In this document: positions 24,295 to 35,422 of the stretch, one piece after another
Layout of the letters: every line of letters starts with the position of its first letter
Position numbering within the stretch: the first letter of the stretch is position 1
Program-made: the position numbers and the translations under genes
Notes under the pieces: model-generated
Seen by the model: the letters and a program-made list of their open reading frames with translations, nothing else
Database searches by the model: none
What the model was told of the DNA's origin: nothing
Source: Pseudeuparius sepicola
Taxonomy: Eukaryota > Arthropoda > Insecta > Coleoptera > Anthribidae
Assembly (NCBI GenBank): GCA_963920635.1
Contig: OY987305.1
Location: forward strand, 23,956,876-24,020,875
Reading direction: 5' to 3'
DNA: 64,000 nucleotides

Positions 24295-24748
24295 CATTTT
24301 GTTATGTCGCATAACAAAATTTTCGAAAAAACAATTTTGAAATTTGATAAATGTAAAAATTTATTTTGTTCAACTGGAAGCCTACATTTGATATTTTGGG
24401 GATAAGAGATGTCTGGTGCAGCTATAACTTTATAATTTTAATTAAATTCCATTTCATGTCAATGCAAAAAACCGCGATACCAAATTTTTTGTTAACCTGC
24501 AAAAAATCCCACTTTTCCCCACATTTTGTTATGTCGCATAAAAAAATTTTCGAAAAAACAATTTTGAAATTTGATAAATGTAAAAATTTATTTTGTTCAA
24601 CTGGAAGCCTACATTTGATATTTTGGGGATGAGAAATGCCTGGTGCAGCTATAACTTTATAATTTTAATTAAATTCCATTTCATGTCAATGCAAAAAACC
24701 GCCATACCAAATTTTTTGTTAACCTTCAAAAAATCCCACTTTTAGTTC
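24295..24748. repeat. 227-bp tandem duplication inside the mariner element
   Basis: cattttgttatgtcgcata occurs at 24295 and 24522, and the following text (aactggaagcctac, then ctggtgcagctataac, then atcccactttt) repeats with few changes. The first copy overlaps the inner end of the left TIR, so the TIR-proximal sequence is present twice. Confidence 0.95.
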
Positions 24749-24822
24749 ATTTTAGCACTGTCAGTTGATAAGAGCTTGTCTGACCAGATACTACACTTTT
24801 GTGCATTTATTTTTTAAAAATT

Positions 24823-25890
24823 ATGGCGATTCATTTATCCCTTACCCAGAGGATTGAGATTCTTATGTGGATTGGCTATGGAGATCGAGTACGCCCACAA
24901 AAATATGTTTGTTTTTATTTAATGAAAAATTACCAGACGGAGCCATAAACCAATCAACAGTCAGCAGAATAGGAAATAAATTTCGAGAAAAGGGTTCTGT
25001 TGCGGATTTGCCAAAAAGTGGACGTACTGTGGTTGATGTCCTTTTGTCCATGGAGGAAAATCCCCATTGTAGTATTCGCAAGTTAAGTAGAGATCATGAT
25101 ATTTCTCACACCTCCGTACACAAAATCCTAAAAAAAGGGAAGTGGCATCCATACAAAATACATTTAGTCCAGGAATATCTGAAGATGATCCAGACCGTAG
25201 GATGCAATTTTGTCAAATATTGATAGATATGTGTAACAATAATCAATTGCTCTTAAAAAATATTATCTTCTCGGACGAATCTACGTTTACTTTCAATTGA
25301 GAAGTTAACCGGCAAAATTGTAGATACTGGTCCAAAGAAAACCCTAGTTGGACCCGAGAACACCATACCCAATATCCACAAAAGATGAATGTTTAGGCGG
25401 AAGTTGTTCGAAATAAGATCATTGGACCTTATTTTTTCGACGACACTGTAAATGGGGACAGATATCGGCAATTTCTTCAAAATTATCTTGTACCTACATT
25501 GGTGAGATTGTTTCCAAATATCAACAACCCTCAAAATTTTGATGAAAATTTATGGTATCAACAAGATGGTGCACCACCACATTATGCGGTTGCCGTAAGA
25601 CGATATCCTGACCAAGTATTTCCGAATAAATGGATTGGGAGGCGTGGAACTGTTGAGCGGCCGCCAAGATCACCTAACCTCACACCCTTGGATTATTTTC
25701 TATGGGGTCATTTCAAAAATGTTGTTGTAAAAGCAAACCGGATAATATTGCTGATTTGAAGAATAGAATTCTAAGAGAATGCGACAACATTTCGCCAGAC
25801 ATTATTACCAAGGCCCAACAAGAATTTCTTGACCCTTTAGGATACTGTCAAGCAACAAACGGTCTTCAGTTTGAACAATTATTGAAGTAA
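24823..25890 (+). pseudogene. mariner/IS630-type transposase, frameshifted
   Basis: Start Met at 24823 (MAIHLSLTQRIEILMWIGYG). After a frameshift near 24895 come INQSTVSRIGNKFREKGSVA and DLPKSGR (paired helix-turn-helix region), then SIRKLSRDHDISHTSVHKIL, the first catalytic region FSDESTFTF near 25265, DRYRQFLQNYLVPTL, WYQQDGAPPHYAV near 25555, and the RSPNLTPLDYFLWGHFK block near 25670; the end reads YCQATNGLQFEQLLK. All blocks of a roughly 350-residue IS630/Tc1-mariner transposase are present in order, but at least three frame changes and a stop kill it. The family is common in insects. Confidence 0.85.
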
Positions 25891-26245
25891 GTAATAGCCA
25901 GTTATGTTGTCTCTTAATTATCAAGTGTAGGCTTCCAGTTGAACAAAATAAATTTTTACATTTTTCAAATTTCAAAATTGTTTTTCGAAAATTTTGTTAT
26001 GCAACATAACAAAATGTTTGACAATTTCAATGTAGGTGGTGATGGCCTTTCTAATGACGTCATAAAAATGGGGGGTTGCCATTTGAAAAAATTGTCGATG
26101 ACGTCATATCCGGAACAACGATGACGTCACAGATTTGAATGACAAGTCAAAAAATGCCATTTTTTAAAACAAAATTTGAGGAATTTTTTCAACCTTGCAC
26201 TTTCAAAAATAATTATTTTATGCGTTACTTTACGTACACCCTGTA

Positions 26246-26990
26246 TATTTGGAACAATACGAGTAGATTTAAATTTGGTTACAATTTTGGTATTACCAGA
26301 TTATAGCAAAGCGTTTCATAGCTTAAATCATAGAACCTTACTGTTAATAATTATTAAGCATGCTGGATTCTTACGAGGCTGCTATTAATTTTATTCAAAC
26401 TTATTTAAATAGTAGAATAAATGGCAAAAAGTCATTTACGGATAGCGACAGACTTTAGAGCTGAATTTAGGAGCTGGTGTACCTGAGGGATCCATTTTGG
26501 AACCTGTTTTGTTCACATTGTATACATCTTGTTTACCGCAGGTTTTAAAGTACTAAATGTACACAGGTGAGACCCAGATTTATTATTCATTTCCTCCAAC
26601 AGAAAGTTGTCTACGAATTAATGATGATTTAAACTCAATTTATGGAACATCTCTTGAACACTCCCTCCTTCTCAATCCAAAAAAATGCGTGGCTATGGTG
26701 TTTAGATGTAAAAAACAGAGAAAAACGTTGCTAACAGTTTGTAATAGGTATAAAAATAAATAATCAAATAATCGAATTTCGTGAAGAACATAGAAATTTT
26801 GGGCTTATTATGAATTCTGACTCAATAAACATGCGTCTTTGTATCACAAAACTATTATACTTCACAATCCCATATAATTACACAGAAAAATCACCTGTAG
26901 GACTGATGTGCACAATCTCAACTTTAGACATAAAGCATTGAATAAGGAATTCACCTTAATCAATGCATAAAGGTAACCTATAACTCCTCC
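26246..26990 (+). pseudogene. LINE reverse transcriptase fragment (CR1/L2/Jockey-like)
   Basis: From 26246 the text reads IRVDLNLVTILVLPDYSKAF (A block with the catalytic Asp), then GAGVPEGSILEPVLFTLYTS (B block), then YTGETQIYYSFP in place of the usual YADDTQIYYS, then SLLLNPKKCVAMVF. Stops interrupt it at several points, and the catalytic box has lost its Asp pair. The mariner at 24081-26243 seems to have inserted at or near its upstream edge. Confidence 0.75.
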
Positions 26991-28082
26991 AATACACAAG
27001 ACAGCCATTTTACAAAGATCATTTAGTTATCACGTAATTAAGACATATATACAGTGTGTCCACGTTAAGGAGTTCCCCCCCCCCTTGGAATTTTTTTATT
27101 TGCGAACCGATGTTCAAAAACTTTTTTGATAGATAGGACAAGTCTTCAAAATGCGCATTAGAACGTTAGGCATTTATGTCTCTTAGCTGTAACCATGGCC
27201 AACTACGACCATTGTATGGGCGAAAATTTCGAGAAGTCCTATTAGCATTTTTTTTTAAAGTGATTACGGATTGTTTAGGACCACTTAAAGACACCTTAAT
27301 TTTTCCCTTTCTCTAAAACACGCTACAAGATGCTAGTAGGAACTTAATTTGTATTTCTAAAAGTTAGATAATATGGAAATGTTGAAAAAAAGGGGAGAAA
27401 AACCATTTTAGCCAAAATTTGTTCATACACTTGAAGCCTTTAGATAATGAGATAAGAATGGGATTATGTTTAGAACATCCTAATTAATGTTCCGAAAAAG
27501 AAATGTAACCTTGTTGTAATGCTTTCATTATCTTTAAAAGTATGCGTTATAATCTACTAGAAACTTTATTAATTTTTTAAACATGCTGACAAGGGGTTTA
27601 TGGTCAGTTTATGGTTGTTGCGCGGCGCAATAATAATTCCTACACCCCACTTTAACCAAACAGAACCGGATAGAACGGGGTTTACCCGGGTAAAGCCAGA
27701 AATACCTATAATGTCTGTTATATTTCGTACTTTACCCACGCTTCTTGGGTATTTCTCAGTTTACCCGGGTAAACCTAAGTTTAACCGTTAACCTTACTTT
27801 ACCCGTAACATATACATAGATTTTTGTTTCGAAAAGTAAGTGAGAGAGACAAACAAATGCAAAATTTAAAATAATTATTGTATCTGTATCGATTTAGTAC
27901 TAAAATAATATAAAACTTACAAAAAAGCAGTGGTGTGCTCAAATTTTATCATAAAGTGTCTGGCTAGGATGCCTCAGCGCCGCCCCTGAAACCAATAAAT
28001 TATATCTAATTTCATCAAAATAAGTTCCTTACTTATTACTAAATACATTAAAAGTTTTATCAAAATCCACAGAGTCGTTATA
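26991..28082. other. No gene recognised; two identical 14-bp palindromes
   Basis: A CAGTGTGTCC-type transposon end begins near 27054, without a visible partner. tttacccgggtaaa occurs at 27681-27694 and 27760-27773. Otherwise A+T-rich noncoding DNA. Confidence 0.4.
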
Positions 28083-28243
28083 CAGTGTGTCCCCAGCAGT
28101 GGCGGATTAAGAAGTTTGCCGCCCCTAGGCATTTTCAATAATTGCCGCCCCAAACTTGATAATAATAATAATAATATATGTATAAGAATATAATAACAAT
28201 TATTGTACATGATATAAAAGCTTGTCGCGAGGATATATACAGA

Positions 28244-28769
28244 CAGGGTGTCCCAGGTTTTTTGACCAAGACGGACATTTTGTAGAAAAACTCATTGTAA
28301 AGCGGGTTACTCATATAAACATAATAGGTCCTAAAATTATTAGTTTCTAAGATAAGGGCGTTTAGTTCTCTTTTTGAAATGGAATTATGGCAATATCTTT
28401 CAAAATAATCAAGCTGCTGAACTGAAATTTAGCGCTTCTGTGTCTTTGGGGATGGAGAATAAGCTGAAAAATGCAAGACCAAAAAGATAACCTCAAAAAA
28501 GTTACTAGTAAAAGCGCAATCAAAAAACAGCGCAAGTGCTCTGTGAGATACGTAGAAATTGACATGTTCCGCTTATTCTCCATCCAGTGCCAAATTTCAG
28601 TTCAGTAGCATGATTATTTTAGGATATATTCATAATTCAATTTCAAAAAGATAAAACTACAACTCATAAACAAAGAACTTTAGGACCTATGTTTATATGA
28701 ACAACCACCTTACAATGAGTTTTGTACAAAATGTCAAAGTCCCGATCAAAAAACTGACGGGACACTCTG
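28244..28769. mobile_element. CAGGGTGTCC-type MITE with long inverted arms
   Basis: Left cagggtgtcccaggttttttga, right tcaaaaaactgacgggacactctg. The arms share (inverted) ctcattgtaa, ttatatgaac against gtta.tcatataaac, aggtcctaaa against tttaggacct, and ttattctccatcc against ggatggagaataag nearer the centre. Nearly the whole element is therefore palindromic. The left TA is unclear. Confidence 0.75.
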
Positions 28770-29429
28770 TATATCTTAAAAGTAATTCTTAAGTAGAAAA
28801 TGTACTTTTCTATAAAAGAAATTTACACATGGAAAAGCTCGCGAGAATATATATATTTTGACGAAAGCAGTTATTCTAAATAAAAATTGTATTTTTCTAT
28901 ATAAAAACAAATTACACACGAAAATCTCGCGACAGGCTTTTCATGTACAATTATTGTTGTATAAAGTAACAAAATTATGGGTTTGCTTTGGTTTAAATTA
29001 TATCAAATATTATTTTCTTCTTTTCAGAGCATTTAAATAAAAGCTTGTTTTTAATAATATATTTTACTATTAATTGCATAATTAATGCAGCTGTGGCCAT
29101 ATTGAATTTAGTGTGATGTCACTAACTTTATCGTTTTCTACTTTTCAAGCCCTTTCATTTGATATCCATATTTAAGGGGGTTGACAAAAAATACATCATC
29201 CACCATCTTGGAGCGGCGGCCATTTTGAAAGTATTACAGTATCGAGTATTGCATATCGTATTGTCACCAGACCTAACGGTGTATGCAAATTTTCAGTTCA
29301 ATTGGTTGTCAAGAAGTGGCTTTAATTCAGCTTGTAAAATTGGACCTAAACAAACTATCGCACATTGCAAGCTAAATAAAAGCTTCCAAAAAGATTAGGC
29401 GCACGGCGGACCAATAGATTTTAAATATA

Positions 29430-29505
29430 ATTTATTATATAATAATAATTATCACCCTCGCAGTACTCCAAACAAACTAGGAGTACCCCAGAAGTAACCG
29501 CATAA
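29430..29505 (+). repeat. Dispersed 65-bp motif, copy 2
   Basis: aataataattatcaccctcgca, then actccaaac, then aggagtaccccagaagtaacc. Same order as the copies at 20918-20990 (inverted) and 61224-61295. Confidence 0.7.
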
Positions 29506-30068
29506 TTTAATACAAAAAATAGATAATTTATATATTTATTTAATTTATAATTTAATACAAAATATAATTTAATACAAAACTGTGAAAGATTAACAATAAT
29601 ATCATATTATTTAATTGGTTTAGTGGTTTACAAAAATAAAACAAATATTGGCTATACCGGGTGGTCACTTTTAATAGGGATTTTCTAAAATACATACAGT
29701 TTGATAAATTGCCGCCCCGTAAATTTGCCGCCCTAGGCCCGGGCCTTGTTGGCCTTAGTGTTAATTCGGCCCTGGTCCCCAAATGGACTTGACCAGGGGA
29801 GAAAAATCTTTATTATCTATTTTTTGACGAAAAGTCACTCTTCATACAAAGTTCTGCTTATCAAAAAAAAATAAAACTGCCATGTTAAAATTTTTGATAT
29901 GATGTGCAGGATGTTAATAAATTAAGAAAACCTGAAAATGTGTCAAGAGAAAACTATCTACCTTTATTTATTACTTTACAGAAAAAAAACTATAAAACAA
30001 ATTTGTTCAATGTCTAAAACAAAACCTAAATACAAATTTTCAAGTTGAAATTCCAATTGCAATTATTG

Positions 30069-30300
30069 TCATTCAACATAGCTGCCTCCCACCTCAACAC
30101 ATTTTCCATTAATCTTTATAAATTTTTCATACACTTTACCTATGATTTGTGGTTCATTAAGTTAATTTATTGCTTCACTTATACGATCTTTTAATACTTC
30201 ATCAATTATATGAACACTGATAATCTTTCCTGAAATACGTTTGCCAATCATGCTGTTAAACTTCACAGTAAATTTTTGCCTGATTTGAAAATATGTCAGC
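30069..30300 (-). pseudogene. mariner-type transposase C-terminus
   Basis: The minus strand reads SVHIIDEVLKDRISEAIN, a stop, LNEPQIIGKVYEKFIKI, then KCVEVGGSYVE followed by a stop at 30069-30071. The layout (LKDRIxEAI, about 20 residues, then CVEVGGxxxE at the very end) is the C-terminal tail of Tc1/mariner-group transposases. One internal TAA. Confidence 0.55.
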
Positions 30301-30339
30301 TTAGTTTTTTTTAAGTGGGTGATAGTTGGAATAGGTCAA

Positions 30340-32444
30340 ATAAGAGATTTTTATATTGTTTGTTTATTGTTTATAAAAAGTCAACGTTTCCACCTACAAT
30401 GAGATCATCCTCAGGACTTTAAAAGAATAACATAAAAACACAAATCAAATCACAAATTACATGGTAAAAAGGGGTACAAAATTTATATTTCTGTTAAGAA
30501 AACAACAGCAAGGCATTAACTTACATATAAAGTAGATCCTCTATGTGGTGAAATATAAATAAATAGCTGAACATATTAGATAGCGGTGTTTTTTTTGTTA
30601 ACCATAGACCCGTGTGTACAGCGTGTATGCCAACTTGTTCAAGTTTTGTGCAGAAATGAATGAAATTATTTTGCAGGTCAAAAATAAGAGCGTAGTTTGG
30701 TTTTTAATGAGAGAAGAATAAAAGAAGGAAGGTTCGTGTCCTGCGTTTTAGTGTTTTTGTATTTCGATATATCAGTTTATAGAGTGTTCAAATCTCTTGA
30801 GGATATTGAAAAACGAAACACTTAGATTTTCAACATCTTGTTTTTTTTTTATTAATGTTGCTTTTATGTTTTTTGATTTTCGGAGTTTTGTGCTAAGGCA
30901 GGTATCTTTGATAAGATCGATGGGTCTAACACTTCTTCTATGTTCTGTTAGTCTAGTCTTTAGGTATTGCTTGTTTGGCCTATATATACTCCATTTCAGT
31001 CGGAACAAGGAATTTTGTATATTAAATTGCTTTGTAAATCATTAGGTGTTGGTGTTTTTAGTTTTCTGAAGAGTTTTCTTGTCGTGTTTTCATTTTTGAA
31101 GGCAACCGTAGTATTTTCATTTTTACCAGAGAACAACCTTCCTTGTTCTCTGCTTTTACGTAGGGTATTTTGAAGAAACACCGATCTTTTGATATTTTTG
31201 TTGTGTTGTTTTTTCTAATAGGTATTTTGTTATGAAGTATTTTATCGATTAATCTTTTTGGATATTTTTGATATTTTTTTATGGAAGTCGGGGTGGGACA
31301 ATTTCAGTACTCTATTTTTAAGATTGTCTATGATATTAATTTTTTGTTGAAATGCATGTTGTGAAGAAAAAATTAAGAACCTTTCTGAGAAACTGGGTCT
31401 ATGGTACCAATTCGTTTTTATGATGTTATTTCTTTTGATAAGACATACTTCTAAAAAAGCAATTTGGTTTTTATTTTCAATTTTAATGGTAAACTGTAAC
31501 TTTGGATGGAAGTTGTTAAATGTATTTATCAAAACATCTGTTTTATGTGCCAGTACACAGGTAATTATATCGTCTAAATAACGTTCAAAGAAGGGTATTG
31601 CAAATGGTAATTTGTGAAACGCATTTGTTTTGTAATTCAGACATGACAATATCAGAGCATATTGGAGATAGGCAATTGCCCATACCTAGACCAGAGACTT
31701 GTTTGTAAAATTTATTGCCAAAGTTAAAATAGTTGTTGTCAAATAAAAATTTTAAAAGTTCTAGAAATTGATTGAGAGTAAACTTACAGTGGTCTTTAAT
31801 TAGGTGCAATCTATCCGTAATAAGTTGAATAGTCAAGTCAATTGGGATGTTGGTAAAGAGGGATATTACATCAAGAGATACCAAAACATAACTTTGTGGT
31901 ATCTTAAAATTTTATAGAGTTGACACTATTTCAAAAGAATCCTTCGTGTAATATTCATCTTTTAAGAAAGTATAGTTTAATATTTGTGATAAATATTTTG
32001 TTAGCTTGTATACTGGTGAAATAACAAAACTGACTATTGGTCTTAACGGAGTATTGTTTTTGTGTATTTTGGGTTGAAAATACATTTTTGGACAGACACC
32101 ATTTGCACACTTTAATTGTTTTGCTTCTTCTTCTGTTATTTTTCCTAAAAGTACATTTTGGTCTATTATTTTGTTAAGTTTGTTTTGGATTGTTATGGTA
32201 AGATCTTTATTTAACTTTAGATATGTGTCTCTGTCATTAACTAGTTGGTACCCTTTCTCGAAGTATTCGTCCCTCCCTCATCGCAACTGCACTATTGCCT
32301 TTATCTGCTTTTAGAATAAATATCTCTGGATAACGTTAGTTTTTTTTTGTTATAAGTATCAACACGTTTATGTTCTGTTATGTCGTATTGATTTCTAATT
32401 GCGCAAAACAACGCTTTTAGCAACATCCTTTCCTCTGACAGGCC
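30340..32444 (-). pseudogene. Penelope-like element: reverse transcriptase plus GIY-YIG endonuclease (broken)
   Basis: Minus strand. Order from high to low coordinate: LKADKGNSAVAMREG near 32300, KITEEEAKQLKCANGVCPKM near 32150, LVSLDVISLFTNIPIDLTI (A block) near 31880, VSGLGMGNCLSPICSDIVM (B block) near 31690, FFERYLDDIITCV (YLDD active site) near 31580, then LIYKIPCSD and NGVYIGQT with LKTRLTEHRRSV (GIY-YIG endonuclease) near 31030-30940. This order, RT followed by a GIY-YIG domain, is diagnostic of Penelope-like elements. Several frameshifts and stops. A 3' noncoding tail continues to about 30340 (inverted cctcaggactttaaaag area near 30410). Confidence 0.9.
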
Positions 32445-32763
32445 TGTATAAAAATTTCAATTAATCTCCCAATCAAAAATGGGTATGGCGAATCCACCGA
32501 CAAATTTCAAACGCTGTCAGTCGTTCAGGAACGCAGACGTGAGGTCCCTTTCAATATATAAATCAAAACCACCCGGTATGCCGCCCGCATATGTTCCGGA
32601 CGTCCCGATAGTCAGAAGCCAAGCTGAACCGCACGTTTGGCCTCCCGGACTTTAGAATATAATGCCCAAAAATGACGCTCATTCAACGGAATCCGTATGT
32701 CTAAATATCGATGAAAGGGCCTGGGTCGATAGATTACTATTATATATATAGAATGGGTCCGTA

Positions 32764-34214
32764 GGGTAAATGTATATAAGAGTACGCACTTAGTGAATAA
32801 GATACAATAACTTTTGCATTTTATACCTGAAGGCATGTTTTTACGTTTTGTTTAGGTAAGTGATTGTTTTGTAACACGTTTTCAACCATTTTTCTTGTAT
32901 ATTGTTATATAAACCTGAGATTTAAAACTTTATTGCCACTTCTGCAAGTGCGTACTCTTATACACACATTTGTATAAGAGTCCGCAGATGAATGTCTATG
33001 AGTACGCATGTTATAGTTAGCCAGTTGTTACGCAAGTACATTTTATTTACTGAATGTATATGTGCATTGGGCATATATAAAAATTCACCAAACCAAAAAG
33101 TTGTATTCTTAGTTCCTTAATGCGAGAAAAATATAAAAGTTTTAAAAAAGTCAGAGGCCCACATTTTTTTTTTCAAAAATATTTGTCATGGTGCTTCCGG
33201 GACGCCACTGGACTTAATAATTTGAATCTACTCAGGGCTAAATTAGCCCCTCTCTAATGTAAATAGTAAATAACACTGTGAGATTTAAACAAAATCGGCT
33301 AAAGGATTATTAAGATGTTGTTGAAAAAAGATTTTTTTAAAAAAAGGTTGACAACCTTTATCTTGAAACCTATAAGCGATAATGGACTTCTGTGTTTATA
33401 TAAACTTTTCGTCTTAAAATCACTCAAAGAATTAGAAACTAACATCTTAGATATTTGGTACGTTATTAATTAAAGGTTAAATAATTGCCGTAAAAAATGT
33501 CAAAAGTAAATTGTCACTCTTCACAATGAAAACAAGTGAATTGTCCAGTTACATACATTGTGCAGGATTCATGCCACCAATATTATTGCACTGAGAACAC
33601 ATAATCTAGTCTTCATCGGATTTCGAATATAAATCTCCACATCCCGGGCAAGTCGCATCTTCGTGGGAATCTTTGACTTTCTTAGTTTTTTGCTTCTGCA
33701 ATAATTTAGATTTTGTGCAACTAGGTACTAATTTTCTCTTTGCTATTTTTTCTACTTTTGAATACTGCCACAATTATAAAATATTATGTATAAGAGTACG
33801 CACTGCGTACTCTTAAGACAACGACCGTTGCGTACTCTTATACATTCACGTGAAATTTCATGTTTTAGCATATTTATTTTGCAGAAAATATGTTTTCTAT
33901 ATTTTTTAACTACAAAAGTGATATCCATAACATACAAAAGCTCAACAAAACATTTAATATATAGTAGCGTCAATATTTACCTTTAAAAAGTCTAATATCT
34001 CGACTGCTTACAATTACAGTGCGACATTATGAAATTTTGAAACGGCCATACTGTAAAAACACTATCGGTAACGCAGATTTTCGCTGGTGATACTTCCATA
34101 AATTGGCGCTAGAATTATAATGTACCTTTTAAAAGAACCAGTAGATGGCGGTATATATTAAATAGTGCTGGTGCGTACTCTTATGCCTGTGCGTACTCTT
34201 ATACACATTTACCC
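32764..34214 (-). mobile_element. pogo-like element (TA target duplication) inside the LTR
   Basis: Left end gggtaaatgtatataagagt at 32764, right end actcttatacacatttaccc at 34214, each flanked outside by TA (32762-32763, 34215-34216). The TIR continues with acgcac. The motif gcgtactcttata recurs inside in both orientations near 32950, 32985, 33792, 33805, 33830, 34175 and 34192. A transposase C-terminal zinc finger is visible on the minus strand; the DDE core is deleted. Confidence 0.75.
33560..33790 (-). pseudogene. C-terminal zinc finger of a pogo/Jerky-type transposase
   Basis: A basic lead-in (KIAKRKLVPSCTKSKLLQKQ) is followed by ATCPGCGDLYSKSDED, a stop in place of the usual Trp, and IMCSQCNNIGGMNPAQC. 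The Cys pairs CPGC and CSQC plus a final Cys match the PHD-like finger at the end of many pogo-group transposases in insects. Dead because of the internal stop and loss of the catalytic domain. Confidence 0.6.
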
Positions 34215-34479
34215 TATATACATTTTATATGGTTACAAATTGCAAGTAAGCAATAACTACTAACCTAATTAGTCAATAATACTTGCTACGCAAAAGAGCT
34301 GCGTTGAATATTTGCCAATGATATTTATAATATTATACCAAACTAAAACAAAATGATGAAATGCCGGGTTATTCTCCTTTGGTCTTATAATTCCAGTACA
34401 TCCCCCTTGGACAGAGAAAAAAATGATATGTACTGGTAGTTATTATTTTTTCTATTCCTATGTATATACCTACCTCTAA

Positions 34480-35420
34480 CTAGAATAAAGCTTAATCATA
34501 TTCTTACGTATGTACATATTTATTATTTATCTTCAAAATAACATTTGGATTGTTATCCTCTGTTACTTCATAAAGGCCTAAATAATATATTGAATCTAAT
34601 GTATTACTTTACTTTCATTTAACAAAAGAACTTTATCTCCTACATTATAAGTAATGTCATAGCAGTTTTTATCAAATGTTACCTTTCGTTTGTTTTTTGA
34701 TGTCAGTAAGTTATTTCCAGCGTCATTACAAGCAACATGAAGCCTGTATTTAAGCACAAGTTATACATTGGATTTAAATTGTTAGAAATATTTGGTGCTA
34801 CATGGCTTAGTTGACCAAAAACCAGCTGTACTGTATTATTATATGCAAAACACTAATACGGTAACCATGAACTGCAATTGCCCATGTGTCTTGATACCTG
34901 AATTCGAAAATAAGCTCCTAAATGCTTGTGTGAATTTTATTTGGTGGTGGTACGCGGTTGAATTCAAAGTCTTTATTCCTAACAATTTACACAATTCCTG
35001 AAACACGTTTACCTTGATTTGTAACAATTTCTTTTAGAACGCCGTAGCGTAAAATGAAATTTAAAAAAGTGATTTTGCAACCATGTAACCTTCTGTTAAA
35101 AGTAATAGACAAAATTCTACAAATTTAGTAAGTTCACATTGAATCGTCAAAATATAAGAATATTCATCGATGTTGTTTCTAATACGACCTACCAAGTCAA
35201 GAAATATCTTTTGACACGCCGAAGTAGCAGTAAATGTTAGGGCCATATTTTAATATTATAATTCGTAATTTCTTGTTTACATCGCCATAATTTTTTAATG
35301 AATTCTTTACTTTGCGCATTTTTTACAATACATAATTCATTCATCCCTCAACACTGTATCTAAGTCAAACGTCGATCGGTGATCTAGGTTAAAATAAATA
35401 ATTTGAGTTAACTCATAATA
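34480..35420 (-). pseudogene. Gypsy integrase (core and C-terminus), degraded
   Basis: Minus strand. From high to low coordinate: TATSACQKIFLDLVGRIRN (first catalytic Asp in FLDLVG) and SYILTIQCELTKFVEF near 35100-35230, NVFQELCKLLGIKTLNSTAYHHQ near 34960 (region of the second Asp and Glu, with the catalytic residues lost or frameshifted), KRKVTFDKNCYDITYNVGDKV near 34680 and LYEVTEDNNPNV near 34530 (C-terminal module). The gene belongs to the old Gypsy whose other parts lie at 36666-36843, 38021-38187 and 40496-41440. Many stops. Confidence 0.8.
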
Positions 35421-35422
35421 TA

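Larger units (their letters stand above)
24081..26243 (+). mobile_element. Tc1/mariner (IS630-group) element with about 320-bp TIRs
   Basis: Left end cagggtacggaaagtaacgc at 24081, right end gcgttactttacgtacaccctg at 26243, flanked by TA (24079-24080 and 26244-26245). Inverted arms run to about 24395 on the left and from about 25920 on the right, sharing for example gacgtcatcgttgttccgg and ggcttccagttgaac. It carries a broken transposase (24823-25890) and an internal 227-bp tandem duplication next to the left arm. Its left TA overlaps the last base of the hAT target duplication, so the two elements are immediate neighbours. Confidence 0.9.
28097..29774. mobile_element. Non-autonomous hAT-like element, TSD GTCCCCA(G/A)
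   Basis: Left end cagtggcggattaag at 28097, right end ttaattcggccctg at 29774. Both flanks carry the same 8 bases except the last (gtccccag at 28089-28096, gtccccaa at 29775-29782). Near both ends the words tgccgcccc and cctaggc recur in inverted order. CAGTGGCGGATxxA-type termini with 8-bp duplications are typical of hAT elements. It has no transposase, and contains a MITE (28244-28769) and the dispersed 65-bp motif (29430-29505). Confidence 0.75.
28083..30300 (-). mobile_element. mariner-type remnant, interrupted by a hAT-like element
   Basis: The left end cagtgtgtcccca at 28083 is split at the hAT-like element's target duplication and continues at 29775 (gtccccaaatggacttgacc). The C-terminal end of a transposase lies at 30069-30300 on the minus strand, which fits a TIR on the left. 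No right TIR was found; the element probably ends where the Penelope-like element begins. Confidence 0.5.
32445..34400 (-). repeat. Gypsy 3' LTR (about 500 bp) split by a pogo-like element
   Basis: In element orientation a polypurine tract (CCAAGGGGGA, 34410-34401) is followed by TGTACTGG at 34400, a canonical LTR start. The LTR runs down to the pogo insertion at 34214 and resumes at 32763, ending TATACA at 32445. A TATATATA stretch lies near 32740-32752. The assignment to the Gypsy at 34480-41440 rests on position and the polypurine tract. No second LTR is in view. Confidence 0.6.
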
